From Gyromitra esculenta (lineage: Eukaryota; Ascomycota; Pezizomycetes; Pezizales; Discinaceae): a stretch of DNA of 64,000 nt. Of this stretch, positions 24,311-35,466 are shown in pieces. The stretch spans positions 2,232,001 to 2,296,000 of the forward strand of contig JBCAML010000002.1 in assembly GCA_038503075.1 (NCBI GenBank), written 5' to 3'. Below the pieces are notes generated by a model. That model saw only the letters and a program-made list of their open reading frames with translations, had not been told where the DNA came from and made no database searches. A program made the translations under genes and the position numbers. The number at the start of each line of letters is the position of its first letter. Positions within the stretch are counted from its first letter, which is position 1.

Positions 24311-27300
24311 CGCCACTCATATCATACCGAGGTCACCAGTTGTAGAATCCCTTTTGTTATAATCTCCGATCTTCTACTTCCTGTACATTTTCATGAATTA
24401 TGAGGAAACGGTAAGCTGGCCAGGGTAAGGGTATAAGACCTGCTTCCTTGGCACGTTTTTGGAAGTTTGTTTGTAAACCTGTAGTGGTTCTGACCAAAAT
24501 ATTGATTCCGAGAGAACGGGTTGATCATCGAATAAGGATATAATTTGAAGCAAGTTTCATCAACATCTTAATACTCGAGCAGTGGAGTGTTCGTTACAAT
24601 CGACCTGTGTTTATTTGTAGCACTGGACCTAACGCGTAAGAATGGTCAATCTAGAATTTTGACTTAACGGATTGGATCCAATATAGCAAAAAGAAGTTAT
24701 TTATCTCATTCTTTATTAATTCTTCTTGGATTTCTAAAAGAATACTCGGTCTACAGCTCCCTACAGGGGAGAAAATATTGCTAGATGATGGTTGTGGTTG
24801 ATTTGCCAGCTCACAGTCAGTTTCAAGAGGGAAGTCCAGGAGCTGTAGGCACAAAAACTAGAATGAAGGCGGCTGATTTATCCACTCCGAGGAGGAGCAT
24901 TTCAGATATCGCAGCATAGGCCGCGTCTCAATCGTGCTTCCTAGATCTGATATCTCTGCTAAGACTTCGAACGTCTTGCTAATTCCTGATAAAACTCTGC
25001 GAGGATCACTAGTAGAACTCAACACTTAAAAAGTCGTGTAATATTCGCGGCAGCTCGACAAAATCTATGGGGAGGCTGCGATCCTCCTGACATCACTAAA
25101 GGGAAGTTAGCTGCAGGCTACGGTATTGATCGTGGGAGAGAAGATAACGTGGGGCTTGACTCTATAGCTAGAGTTCTCAATGGCTAGTCTCTTGACCAGA
25201 AGAAGTTGACTACATTTAGACGGGAGGGGAAACCGTAACCCAACCTAAAAAAACTTAGCAGAGATTAGGGAGTCATATACCAGGGCTATTAACTATACTC
25301 AGGCGGTAGTTAGTCTCAGATGTGATGCTGCATCCACTCTATCCTCCAACATACGAGCATGTGTGGGGCTGTGAATAGCTGCTGGTTGTTATGGGGCCTG
25401 AACCGCGGATGAATAAGAAGCGAAGTCATGCGATTGGAGCGGGACGTATGGAAATATGCTGTGAACTGTCAGATCCCTGGGGCTCGTTGGATACCTACAG
25501 TCATCGATGGCCTTGTCTGACCACAGCCCGGTTGAAGCGAGGCTCAAAGCCCGTCTGACTCGCATCTTGCTGTGTGCTCTTGTGTAGTCGATAGCAATGT
25601 TTCAATTGTCTTAAGACCTGCCTGGACTATCTATTCATGACACAGTGGATACAGAAGTTGCCTGAGCTACAGGTGATAGAGAAATTGTTTCTGTGTTGTG
25701 CTGGCCATAGTCCTAGTATTGGCCGAGAGGAATGCAATTGCGTATACCATAGGGCTACCACGTAGCTGCTACTGACTCGCCTTAGCCTTAACGTATAATC
25801 ACGTGTGTCAGCCTACCGGTCCCTAAATAAAAAAACCCATTGTGCCAACCCTGAATTGAGTGTTATTTGATCGGGCTCTGAAACCCGATATCTCTAGGGC
25901 TCAATGGGCTGCAGGGTATATTAGCCACCCGTCCAAACGTTAGAACGTTATACCGGACCTATGTGTGGGTATTCTTGGACCGAGGTTCTGTCAGACTAGG
26001 CTCTAGATTAGGTAGCAGTATCCAAGCCTTTATGAGACAGAGTCAGTCATTTAAAATTCATTCTCTAGTTCTACAAGTTCACTCATATCGAATTAATATC
26101 TGCTGTCCGTCTGAATGTTGCTTCTGTGCTAACTGTAGATTGATTCTACAACTCGATATGGATAATCTAATTATAGCTGGGGAAGAAATAGCTTTAATGA
26201 GGGACAAGCAACGGTACGTTCTGAGAAACGAAACGGACGGACAAGGCCCTAAGGCAAATACCGCGGCTACAGTCTAGCCTCTAGAGTATCCGGGCAGAGG
26301 GCGAGGCACAGGTAATAATATTAATAACAGTGAGAGGCTACAGGGGCGTATAGGGCGGATGGATGACGAAGCTACATCTGGAGGAACCTTTCAGTGGGCT
26401 ACATGGTGCCATGACATAATGGGTCTTTATGGATTATCCCTCCAGGACAACCGCAACCCCATAAGGTGTATGAACTTCTATAGTCAAGCTCAGACTTAGT
26501 CCCGGGCGAAGCAGATTTGCAGTCCTTCCGGTCTTCGAATAGCCCCGGGCCAGATTGAATCAGGCAGAACGAATAGATCGAACTAAGCGCCTAGCGTAGG
26601 ATTTTCCGGGATACACAGCTATAGGACTACGGGCCCTCCAACAAAAAAATTCATAGAAGCTTTCTAGAACCTTTGATGGTATGTCAATTTTCTCAGTATG
26701 ACTAGAGGAGGCAGCGTTAGGTCATATTGTAGTCAATGCATTTAACTAGCACGCAAGCTCCTGGCCCTTAGACTTAGGAGGGACGGGCTATCTCATTTCT
26801 AGGATTGGGCTGTTTTGGTATAAAGATTGTCTCCTGTCGAGTTTGAGGCCGCCGCTCGATTTACTCTAGATAAGCATAGGATAGAGGTTTGCTCCTATCC
26901 CTACCACCTTGGTCATCAGGCACTCTAAGAGCAAGCTGCTAGTATGGAGCTAGTCACGAGCCTACATAGTATCCTTTCGACCGTAACCTAGCTGCGTTTG
27001 GCCTGTACAGGCCACTGGGGAAACCATTGACTTCTAACTCTAGCTCTAACACATCTTGTTTGATAAATATGTACTCTTTCTCAAAGGTGTGTTAATATGT
27101 ATTATTTATAATTAGCATGTTAAATTTAAAATTAGTTGTCTACTGCTCTGTTAAGTTGGCGCAACTGCGGGTGTATTTCTTAGCCCTGAAAATGACCCTT
27201 AACTTCATTTCTAATTTCCTCCTTCAAGAATTGCAACCATACTCCCAAATTGAGCAACTAGTATTTATACTAAAACCTCGTATCTTTATGCCTTTACTGA

Positions 27301-27517
27301 GGTTGACTTCTAGTGTTAAAAGGCTGCGATGTTGGCAGTTTTCGGTAGTTTTCGCTATTATTTGTTAGCAAATTAAGTTGGGGGTAGAGACTCATGAACG
27401 TCCTAGTAGCTTGGGCCCTTTCTTCACTATCAGTGCCCTCCAAACATCAAATCGTTTTTTATCCCAGACTGCTCCACTTAATAAAGGTAATACTGACATC
27501 TACAGAGGGTTTATTGG
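24311..27517. other. Gene-poor region of decayed sequence
   Basis: About 3.2 kb with many short broken frames and no intact gene. The region 25963-26280 has a reverse-transcriptase-like hint, listed separately. The minus strand around 27117-27368 reads as a peptide interrupted mostly by TAA and TAG where CAA or CAG may once have stood, a pattern expected of C-to-T decay. I cannot name the ancestral element. Confidence 0.45.
25963..26280 (+). pseudogene. Possible Ty1/copia-type reverse transcriptase relic
   Basis: The open frame contains LILQLDMDNLIIAGEEIALM, which resembles the YVDDLLIAGE box of copia-type reverse transcriptases with the catalytic YVDD changed to DMDN. The frame opens with an ATG at 25962 but I see no conserved block upstream or downstream (no clear GLKQAPR or KHIDxRYH). 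It is one short similarity only, so it is a weak call; a chance match is possible. Confidence 0.25.
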
Positions 27518-27528
27518 CTTCTGGGGGT

Positions 27529-27569
27529 AGATAGATAGATAGATAGATGTATCATTCACGCATCCAAGA
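27529..27569 (-). mobile_element. 41-bp stub of the non-LTR element, flanked by 11-bp duplications
   Basis: The direct repeat CTTCTGGGGGT occurs at 27518-27528 and 27570-27580. Between them, on the minus strand, are CTTGGATGCGTGAATGATAC and a (CTAT)n tail. That is the same 3' terminus as the 18337-18641 element, cut to its last ~40 bases. It fits extreme 5' truncation during target-primed insertion. Confidence 0.55.
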
Positions 27570-27663
27570 CTTCTGGGGGTGCGATCGCTGTTGGAAAAAC
27601 TGAGGTCGCCCAATTCAGGTACTTCACAGTTATTTTACTAGCAACTGCTCTAGGTACACCAAC

Positions 27664-28085
27664 TAAATGACCTAGTCGTTTAAAATCGTCATGTTTTTGA
27701 CTACCGTTAATAAACGACGAAGTCATTTACCAGCTATGGGATAAGATAGATAAAAAAGGATCGGGTGAGGTTTGAACCCCAACCCACCAGGTTGTTGCAT
27801 AGTCTCAGAAACAGTAGGCCATCCAGAAGATTTATAGATACTCTGAGTTTTTGAATGTGATGAACCCAATCTTCAGGTTTGGTCTCACGGAGCTCACAGA
27901 TATCTCCAACACAAAAACACAAAAAAAAGGTCTCTAGGAAGCAGTCCCCCCCCCACTAATTGCATCCCTCTATCACTTCCTCACCTTCTGTAGACAAGAA
28001 TATTTTCGAGGCTAAACGACTAAGTCGTTTAGTAGAGAATCGCTTATAGAGAAGCAGTCACTTAGTTAAACGGCGAAATCATTTA
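27664..28085. repeat. 422-bp fold-back element with four near-palindromic 19-bp units
   Basis: Units: TAAATGACCTAGTCGTTTA (27664-27682), TAAACGACGAAGTCATTTA (27711-27729), TAAACGACTAAGTCGTTTA (28013-28031) and TAAACGGCGAAATCATTTA (28067-28085). The first and last form the outer inverted ends and the two inner ones form a subterminal pair. A weak tRNA-like segment (box-B-like GGTTCAAACC on the minus strand near 27768) lies inside. It may be a MITE or fold-back element. I see no clear target-site duplication. Confidence 0.55.
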
Positions 28086-28636
28086 TTCTTGTCCTCTAGA
28101 GCTGCAGCTGGGAAATTTGGCTAATAGATTCAAATATCTAATATAGTTTTCTTGATAACTAGGCTCAATAAACTGATTTCTTACCATTTTAACACTCTAC
28201 TTAGTTCCAGAGTATAATAGAAGTATGCCATAAGTACGCCCGTTGTCACGGCTGAAAATGTGCTACGAACAAAGGAATACACGGTCAACGAATTTCGAGA
28301 CTGGAACCAGCATCTCGCGCTAATATTCCACCATCACCTCTTCAGTCTTAGCAAACCATCACCCAGCGTCATGATCTTTGGTACTCTGTTTGACTGGATC
28401 GGAGATTAAGTTGTAAACCTAAAGATATCACAATCTCCTAGCAACTGACTAGTAGATCTTCGTAGAGTAGATTTGGGTGAATCTAGAAATGGAGAGATAA
28501 GTAGCGCAAAGATAAATCATGGTCCTAAATTCCGAGCATATATCTTTAGCATGATCAACTACCAGTACATGTTTCCCCCAAATTCATCTTAATATCCTAA
28601 AATTTCTCTAAAATACACGAAATATCCACAAATCAC
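28086..28636. other. Intergenic 3' flank of glucoamylase gene
   Basis: About 550 bases, AT-rich, with no gene recognised. It should contain the 3' UTR of the minus-strand glucoamylase gene. Confidence 0.45.
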
Positions 28637-30127
28637 TTAGAAGGAAAGAGTTCCAGCCCTAGCGGCAGCAGCTGTCAAGAAACTTGCGTAACTCCAAGTC
28701 AAATCCCTAGCACCCTTCTCGAGTCCGTCGGTTCTGCCAAACTGTTCGCTCAAGCTACCGTTTGTGGCAGCATGAAGTTGGGCCACTGCTAAGAAAGTAT
28801 CACCGTAGGTGTTCAATCCCGAGATGAGGCTGGTGAAGGCTGTGGATCCTGAGCTGTATGTAGTGCCGGCAGTAGCAGTTGAGAGGAATTGTCGAAAGAA
28901 GGTCTGAGTAAGAGAAGACACTGTAATATTGCCAGCAGTTGTAAAGCCCTTTGCCGCAGAGAAAAGAACCTCAGCCGTGGTGAGTGTACAAATGAACCAA
29001 GGATTGGCGGTCGAAGTACCAACGCCATCGTAGACGTCCTCGGGGTACCTTCCAATAGCAACCCCGGGAGCACCAGAAGCAGTGTTGATGGCATAAAGAG
29101 GCTTCATAACGTTTACAAGGGCCTGGAGGGTGGCGAGGGCTTCGTCGGAGGTTGGGGGGTAAACTCCGAAACCACGAGCTCCATTTCCGTGGAGAGATCC
29201 GAGCAACGTACCGCAGTCGATTCCGGAACGGCCTGTGTTTAGTGTAGCAATAAGATACCCTTTGCTTGAAGACCAGAATGAGGGCAGTTTGGCTTTAATG
29301 GCATTGGCCTGTGTGGTGTACCAACTTCCAGCACCGGTGTCACCGAGCCTATTTGCGAGTTCGGCACCCTCAACCAGCGCGCGATATTGGACCATATAAG
29401 TGAAGAAGTGAGCGCCGTTGACTTCCTCCCACAAATCAAACCCAGAGTTTGTCCAATAGTTTGAGACATACTCCAAATCAGCCTTGATAACGGAGTTGGT
29501 TGGAAAAGCACTGTCATAAAGATTTGACGTCACGTAGGAGGTTTGGCCAGCATCGAGAAGCAAATTGGCGAATTTAATGAGAGCAGTAGCCCGGATAGCC
29601 GGTCCATCGAGTTGAGGGCGCCCCCAACTGCCGGTAAAGGCTGCACTATTGACGTAGAATTTCGGCTCACCGATACCTCCGGTGGTGTATGATCCACTGG
29701 GGTTACTGGTCTTCTGTAGTTTGGCACTTTCGGTAACATAAGACTTAAGGTAGCTCTCCATAGTAGTGTCACCGTGGATGTACTGATTGACAATAACCTT
29801 GAAAACCATGGCCGAATCGCGGATCCATTGAAAGTAGCTATATACAGTTAGTATAACCCTATTTCCCTGCCAAGTCGACCACTATTGAACTTACTAGTCA
29901 GGGCTGCTAGTTGACGGGGAAGCAATGACAGCACCAGCATCAGCCGATAGGGCGTATGCTCCAGCAGACCCAATATTCTTGAAAAGACTGGACAAAGCTA
30001 TGGGGATCTCCTGGGTAACCCAAGAAGCTACGGTTGCACGTTTCTCGAGGCCGATTGCAGATGAGACCGAGACCTGTAACGGCAGAGCCAGAGCAAGAAG
30101 ACCGAGAGACTGGATTGAGAACCGCAT
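28637..30127 (-). CDS. Secreted glucoamylase (glucan 1,4-alpha-glucosidase), glycoside hydrolase family 15
   Basis: Two exons on the minus strand, 30127-29895 and 29837-28637 (477 aa). The 57-nt intron has a perfect TACTAAC branch site and splits Tyr78. The N-terminus is a signal peptide (MRFSIQSLGLLALALPLQVS) followed by Lys-Arg near residue 29, a likely Kex2 site. GH15 motifs are FQWIRDSAMV (about 80-89), TTGGIGEPKF, TGSWGRPQLDGPA, DLWEEVNGAHFF with catalytic acid Glu215, GRYPEDVYDG, NPWFICTLTTAE and SEQFGRTDG with catalytic base Glu442, then GARDLTWSYASFL. It releases glucose from non-reducing ends of starch and related glucans outside the cell. The protein ends soon after the catalytic domain, so it lacks the C-terminal starch-binding domain (CBM20) found in Aspergillus enzymes. 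Confidence 0.95.
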
Positions 30128-30202
30128 TGTATCAAGTGTCGCTGCTTTCTAACTTTGATGATTGCGATGATAGGGGACGAACAGCGAGGGGTATAGGGAC
30201 GA

Positions 30203-30210
30203 TATATATA
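30203..30210 (-). promoter_or_regulatory. TATA-box candidate for the glucoamylase gene
   Basis: TATATATA lies about 76-83 bp upstream of the glucoamylase ATG on the minus strand, in a spot usual for fungal TATA elements. Surrounding AT richness lowers certainty. Confidence 0.45.
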
Positions 30211-30271
30211 CATATACATGTAGTTAAACAAAGTTATTTTCGTATTCTCCATGTTATGGATATCCCCAGCA

Positions 30272-30723
30272 CGCTAACCCTCCCCTTGTCAGGCCTGGCC
30301 CATGAGGTGCCAACAGTACTACAGGAACAGTAGGCTTACGTAGCCTGGGTTCCAATCTACAGCTGCGCAAAGAACATTTATGGGAGGTGACCGCTCGGCC
30401 GGAGTACCAAAATTCCAGCGTGCATGCTCGGTTTTCAGCGCACACGAAGCGCCTGAGGTCATCTGGTTCACGATATCTCCTATAGCCAATAATGTGGGGT
30501 CATGCGGGATCCGGCATCTGCCTGCAAGGCACGGATGCACCGTACCTGGCCTCCATCTTTGTCATTGTGGGGTTGTTGCGCAGCCTCTGGTCGATCCCCC
30601 AGTTAGCCGAGCGCGGGGATTCGAACGGGGATTCGGGCTTTGTCTACCGTTAGTGATCCCTCGAAATCCTCCCAAGCCGATCGAGCCTATAACTGAGTTT
30701 TTCCGGCCGGCCGCTTAGCCCCG
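30272..30723 (-). mobile_element. Possible tRNA-derived SINE-like insertion
   Basis: A segment visibly richer in GC than its surroundings, bounded by the 8-bp direct repeat CCCCAGCA (30264-30271 and 30724-30731). On the minus strand it starts near GGGCTAAGCGG (A-box-like) and has GTTCGAATCC (B-box-like) about 95 bases later, the order expected of a Pol III promoter. The T-arm around the B-box does not pair properly, so it is not a tRNA. It lies about 145 bp upstream of the glucoamylase ATG. The short duplication and the long box spacing make this tentative. Confidence 0.35.
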
Positions 30724-30731
30724 CCCCAGCA

Positions 30732-33640
30732 GGTAGCCCAGAATTGGGGAATTTTGCCAGTCCTCAGGCAAACCTTTCATTTTGGAAAGATATATTGTTT
30801 TACGCCTAGTAGAGTAGTCAAATGAGAATCCAAGTACTCGCCAAATTAAGGCTCCAGATACTTTAGATACCACAGATGATTCCCAGAACACTTTTGCAGC
30901 AAGGACCATTGCTACTCCAAGTCCAAGACGCGAACAGAGGCAAGATTTTCTAATTCGAGTAACTAGACGGGTTGCATATATGAATCACCGAAGGAGATCA
31001 ATAAGAGAACATCTTCATCCGTATCTCAGTTCAAATCACAGTAAATTTTGTTCGTTCAATGTATCCAGGGGTAAGCTTTGCGGCGCTGCCAGTAAATGCC
31101 CATCTTCTAGTTCCGAACGCCATCTTGAACGCCATGTGTAATACCCCACATTAAAGCCTCCCGGTCAAGGGCTTGGCAACGGGGGCGATCCTCGTCTCTG
31201 GATAGGTTCATAAGGCTTGTGAGATCCCAATGCCTGATACAGTAATGAAAATTCAATCCCCTGCATCACGAAAATTGGTCCTGATTTTAGATCATTATTC
31301 TATCTTCCTGTTGGCTATTCATGAAATTGTGGATGGGCAAGTATTACAACACATGGCAGCTTGTATCGTGCTCCAGTGCCGATGATCCAAGAACTGAAAC
31401 AACGAGTCCTAGCCTGTAGACTTACTTGCCTGTTCAGTGCGGCTTCCCGGAGACTGCTAGGCAGGTAGTATCTGCGCACTTCTTCTGAAGAACTGGTCAT
31501 GAGCCAATCTCCGAAATAATTACCCGGCCACTTAACATCCAGACCCCAGTGTGCCTATGTATATAGCCGGTGGAGAACGGCTACAACAAGCATTCCACGC
31601 ATATCCACTCTTTAAAGATATATAGCAAATACACGCACAAACCCCAGGTACAGAAAAACCCTAAACTCTCTGCTAGGAAAATGGCTCGGAGATAGAAGGC
31701 GGGGTTGTCCGGCATCCAGGAAACTTTTTGGATAACGACAACAGGCTACGTGAATTAGAAGTGGAGCCGAAGGACAGAAGCAGAGTCTTGCTCGATATCC
31801 ATGCATCTAAGCACCATTGCGCAGGGTTTCGGGGGATTTACCAAGTTTGGACTAAAATATATCGCGGGGTGGCCGTACTCGGAAGGGCTTCTACCGAGGC
31901 TCGCATCGGAGTCAACCATAACTCACCAAGTATTAGCTCAAGATCAAAGTAGTATGTACCCCACAATGCCGTACGCGTAAATTAGTCCATATATATTATT
32001 TAACATCTGATTTATTTCTTTGAGACCTGAGTCAAAGGAATATACACTAGACGGAATATTATCCGCAGACAGTTCCACAGCTGGTCATGAATTGAGAGGC
32101 TCAGCCGTCTATGACCAGGAGGCCTCGGCTTATCTCAAGTGTAAAGATTGCTATCCAAAGATTTTCTGACGTTACCATCAGGGCTAGTACTTAAGCCACG
32201 CAATCCAATGCTTTAATCCTAATTTCAAGGGTTTAGAGGCGGGGTTTCGTACCACATAGAACAAAGATTGAACCTGAATCCCTTGGTTAAAGAGAATAGC
32301 TGATTATATAGTTTGTTATAACGAGTTGTCAGGGGTTTCTGGGTTGACTTTGCAGGTTCTGGTGAGCCATAGTTGAATTAAGCCGCCGAATTGTTGCAAT
32401 ATTAGGCACGATAGCTGAATTGCTTACTTCTCTAAAAACTGGCAGCGCGCCCCCGCCAATATCGTTGGTAATAACTCCCGAGGTGCCCGAGTATGGGCCT
32501 TTATTTCTCACTAGTCTCCTTCCCCGAGCCTTCCCCGAAGGCTCCCCATATCGGGAAACCTTTTCCAACAAAAACTGTAACCGATAAATCGAGTGGTATT
32601 CCATGATATTTTATCGTTATGAATGCGATTTAACCAATCTGCCTATAGGAATTGCAAGACTAATCTGGGGGTTATAAGTACATAGATCTAGAGAATTTTT
32701 ACTCCACGGACCACGTAAAACGGTTTCCCCAAACAGTAAGAACTCAGAGCTATACTTTCCTTACACACTATATGAAAATACCGTAAAAATTTAACTTGCT
32801 ATTCTTCCATGTGGCTATCTAATCTGGGGACGAGGCTGCGCAATAGAAATCAGGAATTAGACGGCGTTACCTACTAGTTGCTACAATTAGGCTCGGTATT
32901 ATAGTACCCAGTCCGGTAGAACCCATGAAGCCAAAATTATATTTATCTGCGGCCAACAGCTGATAAGGCTTATTATCGCTGCCGTGCTTTTACGCTGATA
33001 CTTGGGTCCTAGTCATAACTCCTTGGAGAGCGCAGGTATTTAACTGCCTGGACACTGATCATTTCGTGGATATAGTCGTGGCTTACCGCCCCGATTTTAA
33101 GATCGTCAAATCACTCTGGATATTGGATCTGGATGCTGTAAAGCATAAAACAATATATCGCCCTGCAATTATTTTCAAAAGCCTGTCAAGGTTCTTGGCG
33201 TTGTTTTTCCAGAAATGGAGTTAGGGCATGGTACCTGGGTGGCATTAGCATATATATGATCACTGTTATAGAAGTATTTTGGTAAATTGGGTGACTAAAA
33301 TTTATAGTCCTTGAAATCCAACTACGTGTAATTGAAGCTTCCCAAGATTGTGTCTATCTTAGTTTGTTCTGTTGACTCGCATTGTTGACAATTTTAACCT
33401 CCTAGACGCGAAGATAAAGTTAGATTTGGGGATTTGGGGATTTGTTTTCTGGGGCTTTGTTTGGTTCCAGCTTGTATCTAGATCTAGATAGCGAACTTGA
33501 GGACACATTATTCAGTGCTTCGCCAACAATTGGCCACCTATCGTACTTGCCTCAGGGTTGGGGCAATATAGATTGATCACTCAACATAGTTCTCTCTACT
33601 ACATGTAATTATCTATCAACACTGGAATGAAATAGCTCCA
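30732..33640. other. Gene-poor intergenic region
   Basis: About 2.9 kb with scattered short open frames, for example minus-strand ORFs at 30715-30909 and 32329-32604 that start with ATG. None has a motif I recognise. Composition is mixed and looks decayed. Confidence 0.45.
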
Positions 33641-33659
33641 TCTAGAGATAAATTAGAGA

Positions 33660-35300
33660 ATTAAAATACCAGGCGCCTCTTCCAAGGGTTTGGATTGCGA
33701 GGTTCACACCTGGTGCCGCGTTCCTGAAGAACGATATCTTGACCGACTCGCCAATTGTGACATGCTGTCCTTTGGCTAGAAACATCTGGCACATATGCCT
33801 ACAACGATCCTTCCTGTCTATACCAGGCGCTCGATACGATTCTTCATGACGAACCTCTTCAAAGACTTGTACAGCTGATTAAGGCTTGTGACTTCATGAA
33901 ACTAGAGCCACTAGCAAATTCGTTGATAGACCTATAGTAACAGTGCCTTTAACAATCGCTGCGAGTGAATCCACAGAACGAAGTACACCATATTGTAATT
34001 GAGATGGCAAATTCTGCTTAATTTGTTGAAATGGATAATTTGACACCCCAAAACCACCAACAGCTAACACACTCTTCAACCAGAGTCTATTATTAACCGC
34101 ATTCCAACGTCCCGGAATAGAGTTTTCGATATCTAGGAGTTTAAACTTGTAGAGTTAGATTTTCCGATTGAGGCACAATTATCTGACTCCTCAAGAGCTC
34201 TAAAATTCTTTCCACCACGGACTCATAACATCTCAAAATTTCCTCATCAGCAACTCTCATAAAACCCCACTATCCCAGTTTCCAGATAACCCTGATTAAA
34301 AATAGCATCAGTTGCTGTTATTACAGAAATTGGCTTTGATGAGATTTTCGAAATCCGCTAAGCATTCGATGTACACCTTCCGACCGGCCTTGGAACCCCT
34401 GGGAAGATTGGTTTTTACTATTGGGTGCGAGCTTTCTGTTTACTGCAGCTGACCCACAAGAGTCATCAGAGCCCACCATACATTCTATCAATGTAAATAG
34501 CTCTAATTCAACCTGGAAAGAAATCAAACCGACTGTTCCTCCACCGCGGCCAACGGTAAGAGCTGCGGCATGAACTTGTAAACTCAAAATGCTCCATTTA
34601 GCGCAGAATACTGCTGCAGCTTCTGATCCCGAAACAAGAGTAAGTTTGTTACCATGGTCGCTGGTAGTAAAAACCCCTGCCTTAATAGCTGCTGCCCTCG
34701 TTGCTTTTCTTACCGTGTTATTCCAAATTGCGGGTACTGAGAAAATTGCGGGTATCTATTTCACAGCTGTTAGACACATGTTCCCCCAGAACGTTTTTGA
34801 GTTGTACACGCATAGTACATCGAAGCTGAAAAAATTGTGCTGTGACATCAACCGCAGATTTTCCCTGCGGGAGAGGGGGGTAGCTTGTTTGTGTCAAGAT
34901 AGCTTGTGCTCAACGACACGAGTTGCATCTTAAGCCACTCCACCTCAATGAATTTAGTGGGTATACGATTCTCAGCTGTCATACCACGGCTAATGAGTAG
35001 AGTAATCTAAATTCTATCCAAGTTAAAGTCTCATGCGTCGAGTGGATTATCGGAAATTTTAGTTCGGACTCAAATGCAGGCCAACATCACTCCCCTTCGC
35101 TATATACAAACACAATAGGTAAATTATTTACCTTGACCATCAGCTGATCGTCTGCACTAGGCCACTCGGCGGTTTAGCCCTCGTGTACTCCTACATCAGC
35201 TGTAAATGCAAATGCAACCCCATTGGAGATAGCCCCCTCATATTTAGAGATATAGTCATTAGTACTCCAAAAATTAGGTCAAATTCACTTGACTGGGAGC
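33660..35300 (-). pseudogene. Broken Hsp70-like (actin-fold ATPase) gene
   Basis: Read on the minus strand in descending coordinates, blocks follow the order of fungal Hsp70-like proteins: ISNGVAFAFTADVGVHEG and TAEWPSADDQ (about 35230-35150), SAVDVTAQFFQ (about 34870), WNNTVRKATRAAAIKAGVF and TLVSGSEAAAVFCAKW (34725-34600), a phosphate-2-like GRGGGTVGLISFQ, CGSAAVNR, MRVADEEILRCYESVVERIL (about 34262), then the adenosine-type loop LAVGGFGVSNYPFQQIKQ and VLRSVDSLAAIVKG (about 34070-33950), and a C-terminal FEEVRHEESYRAPGIDRKDR to GQHVTIGESVKISFFRNAAP (about 33870-33700). Stops and frameshifts separate the blocks, so it is not functional as read. These Hsp70-like ATPases form an expanded, poorly known family in filamentous fungi. 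A few breaks could be introns, but not all. Confidence 0.7.
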
Positions 35301-35384
35301 TCTAATCGTTACAAAATTAATTCCAATCAGGTGCTTTGATATAGTTGTTGTTCATTCAACCTTTAGTTTTATATTTGCTATGTA

Positions 35385-35464
35385 CAGCTATGTAAGAAAA
35401 GTCTTGACATCCCATCTCACTAGAGAAATAGCCACGGGATGTCAAGACTTTTCTTACACGACTG
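35385..35464. mobile_element. 80-bp Tc1/mariner-type MITE, copy A
   Basis: Ends are CAGCTATGTAAGAAAAGTC and its near reverse complement GACTTTTCTTACACGACTG, bounded by TA on both sides (35383-35384 and 35465-35466). The whole 80 bp folds into a long hairpin. It is closely similar, in opposite orientation, to 63120-63199. It lies just upstream of the Hsp70-like pseudogene. Confidence 0.8.
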
Positions 35465-35466
35465 TA

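Noticed and set aside
27740..27930. Possible tRNA on the minus strand (GGTTCAAACC with TGGCCTACTG)
   Set aside because: T-arm and acceptor stems do not pair; it lies inside the palindrome element.
32329..32604. 91-codon minus-strand frame with an ATG
   Set aside because: No recognisable motif and it sits in decayed sequence; length is within chance for this region.
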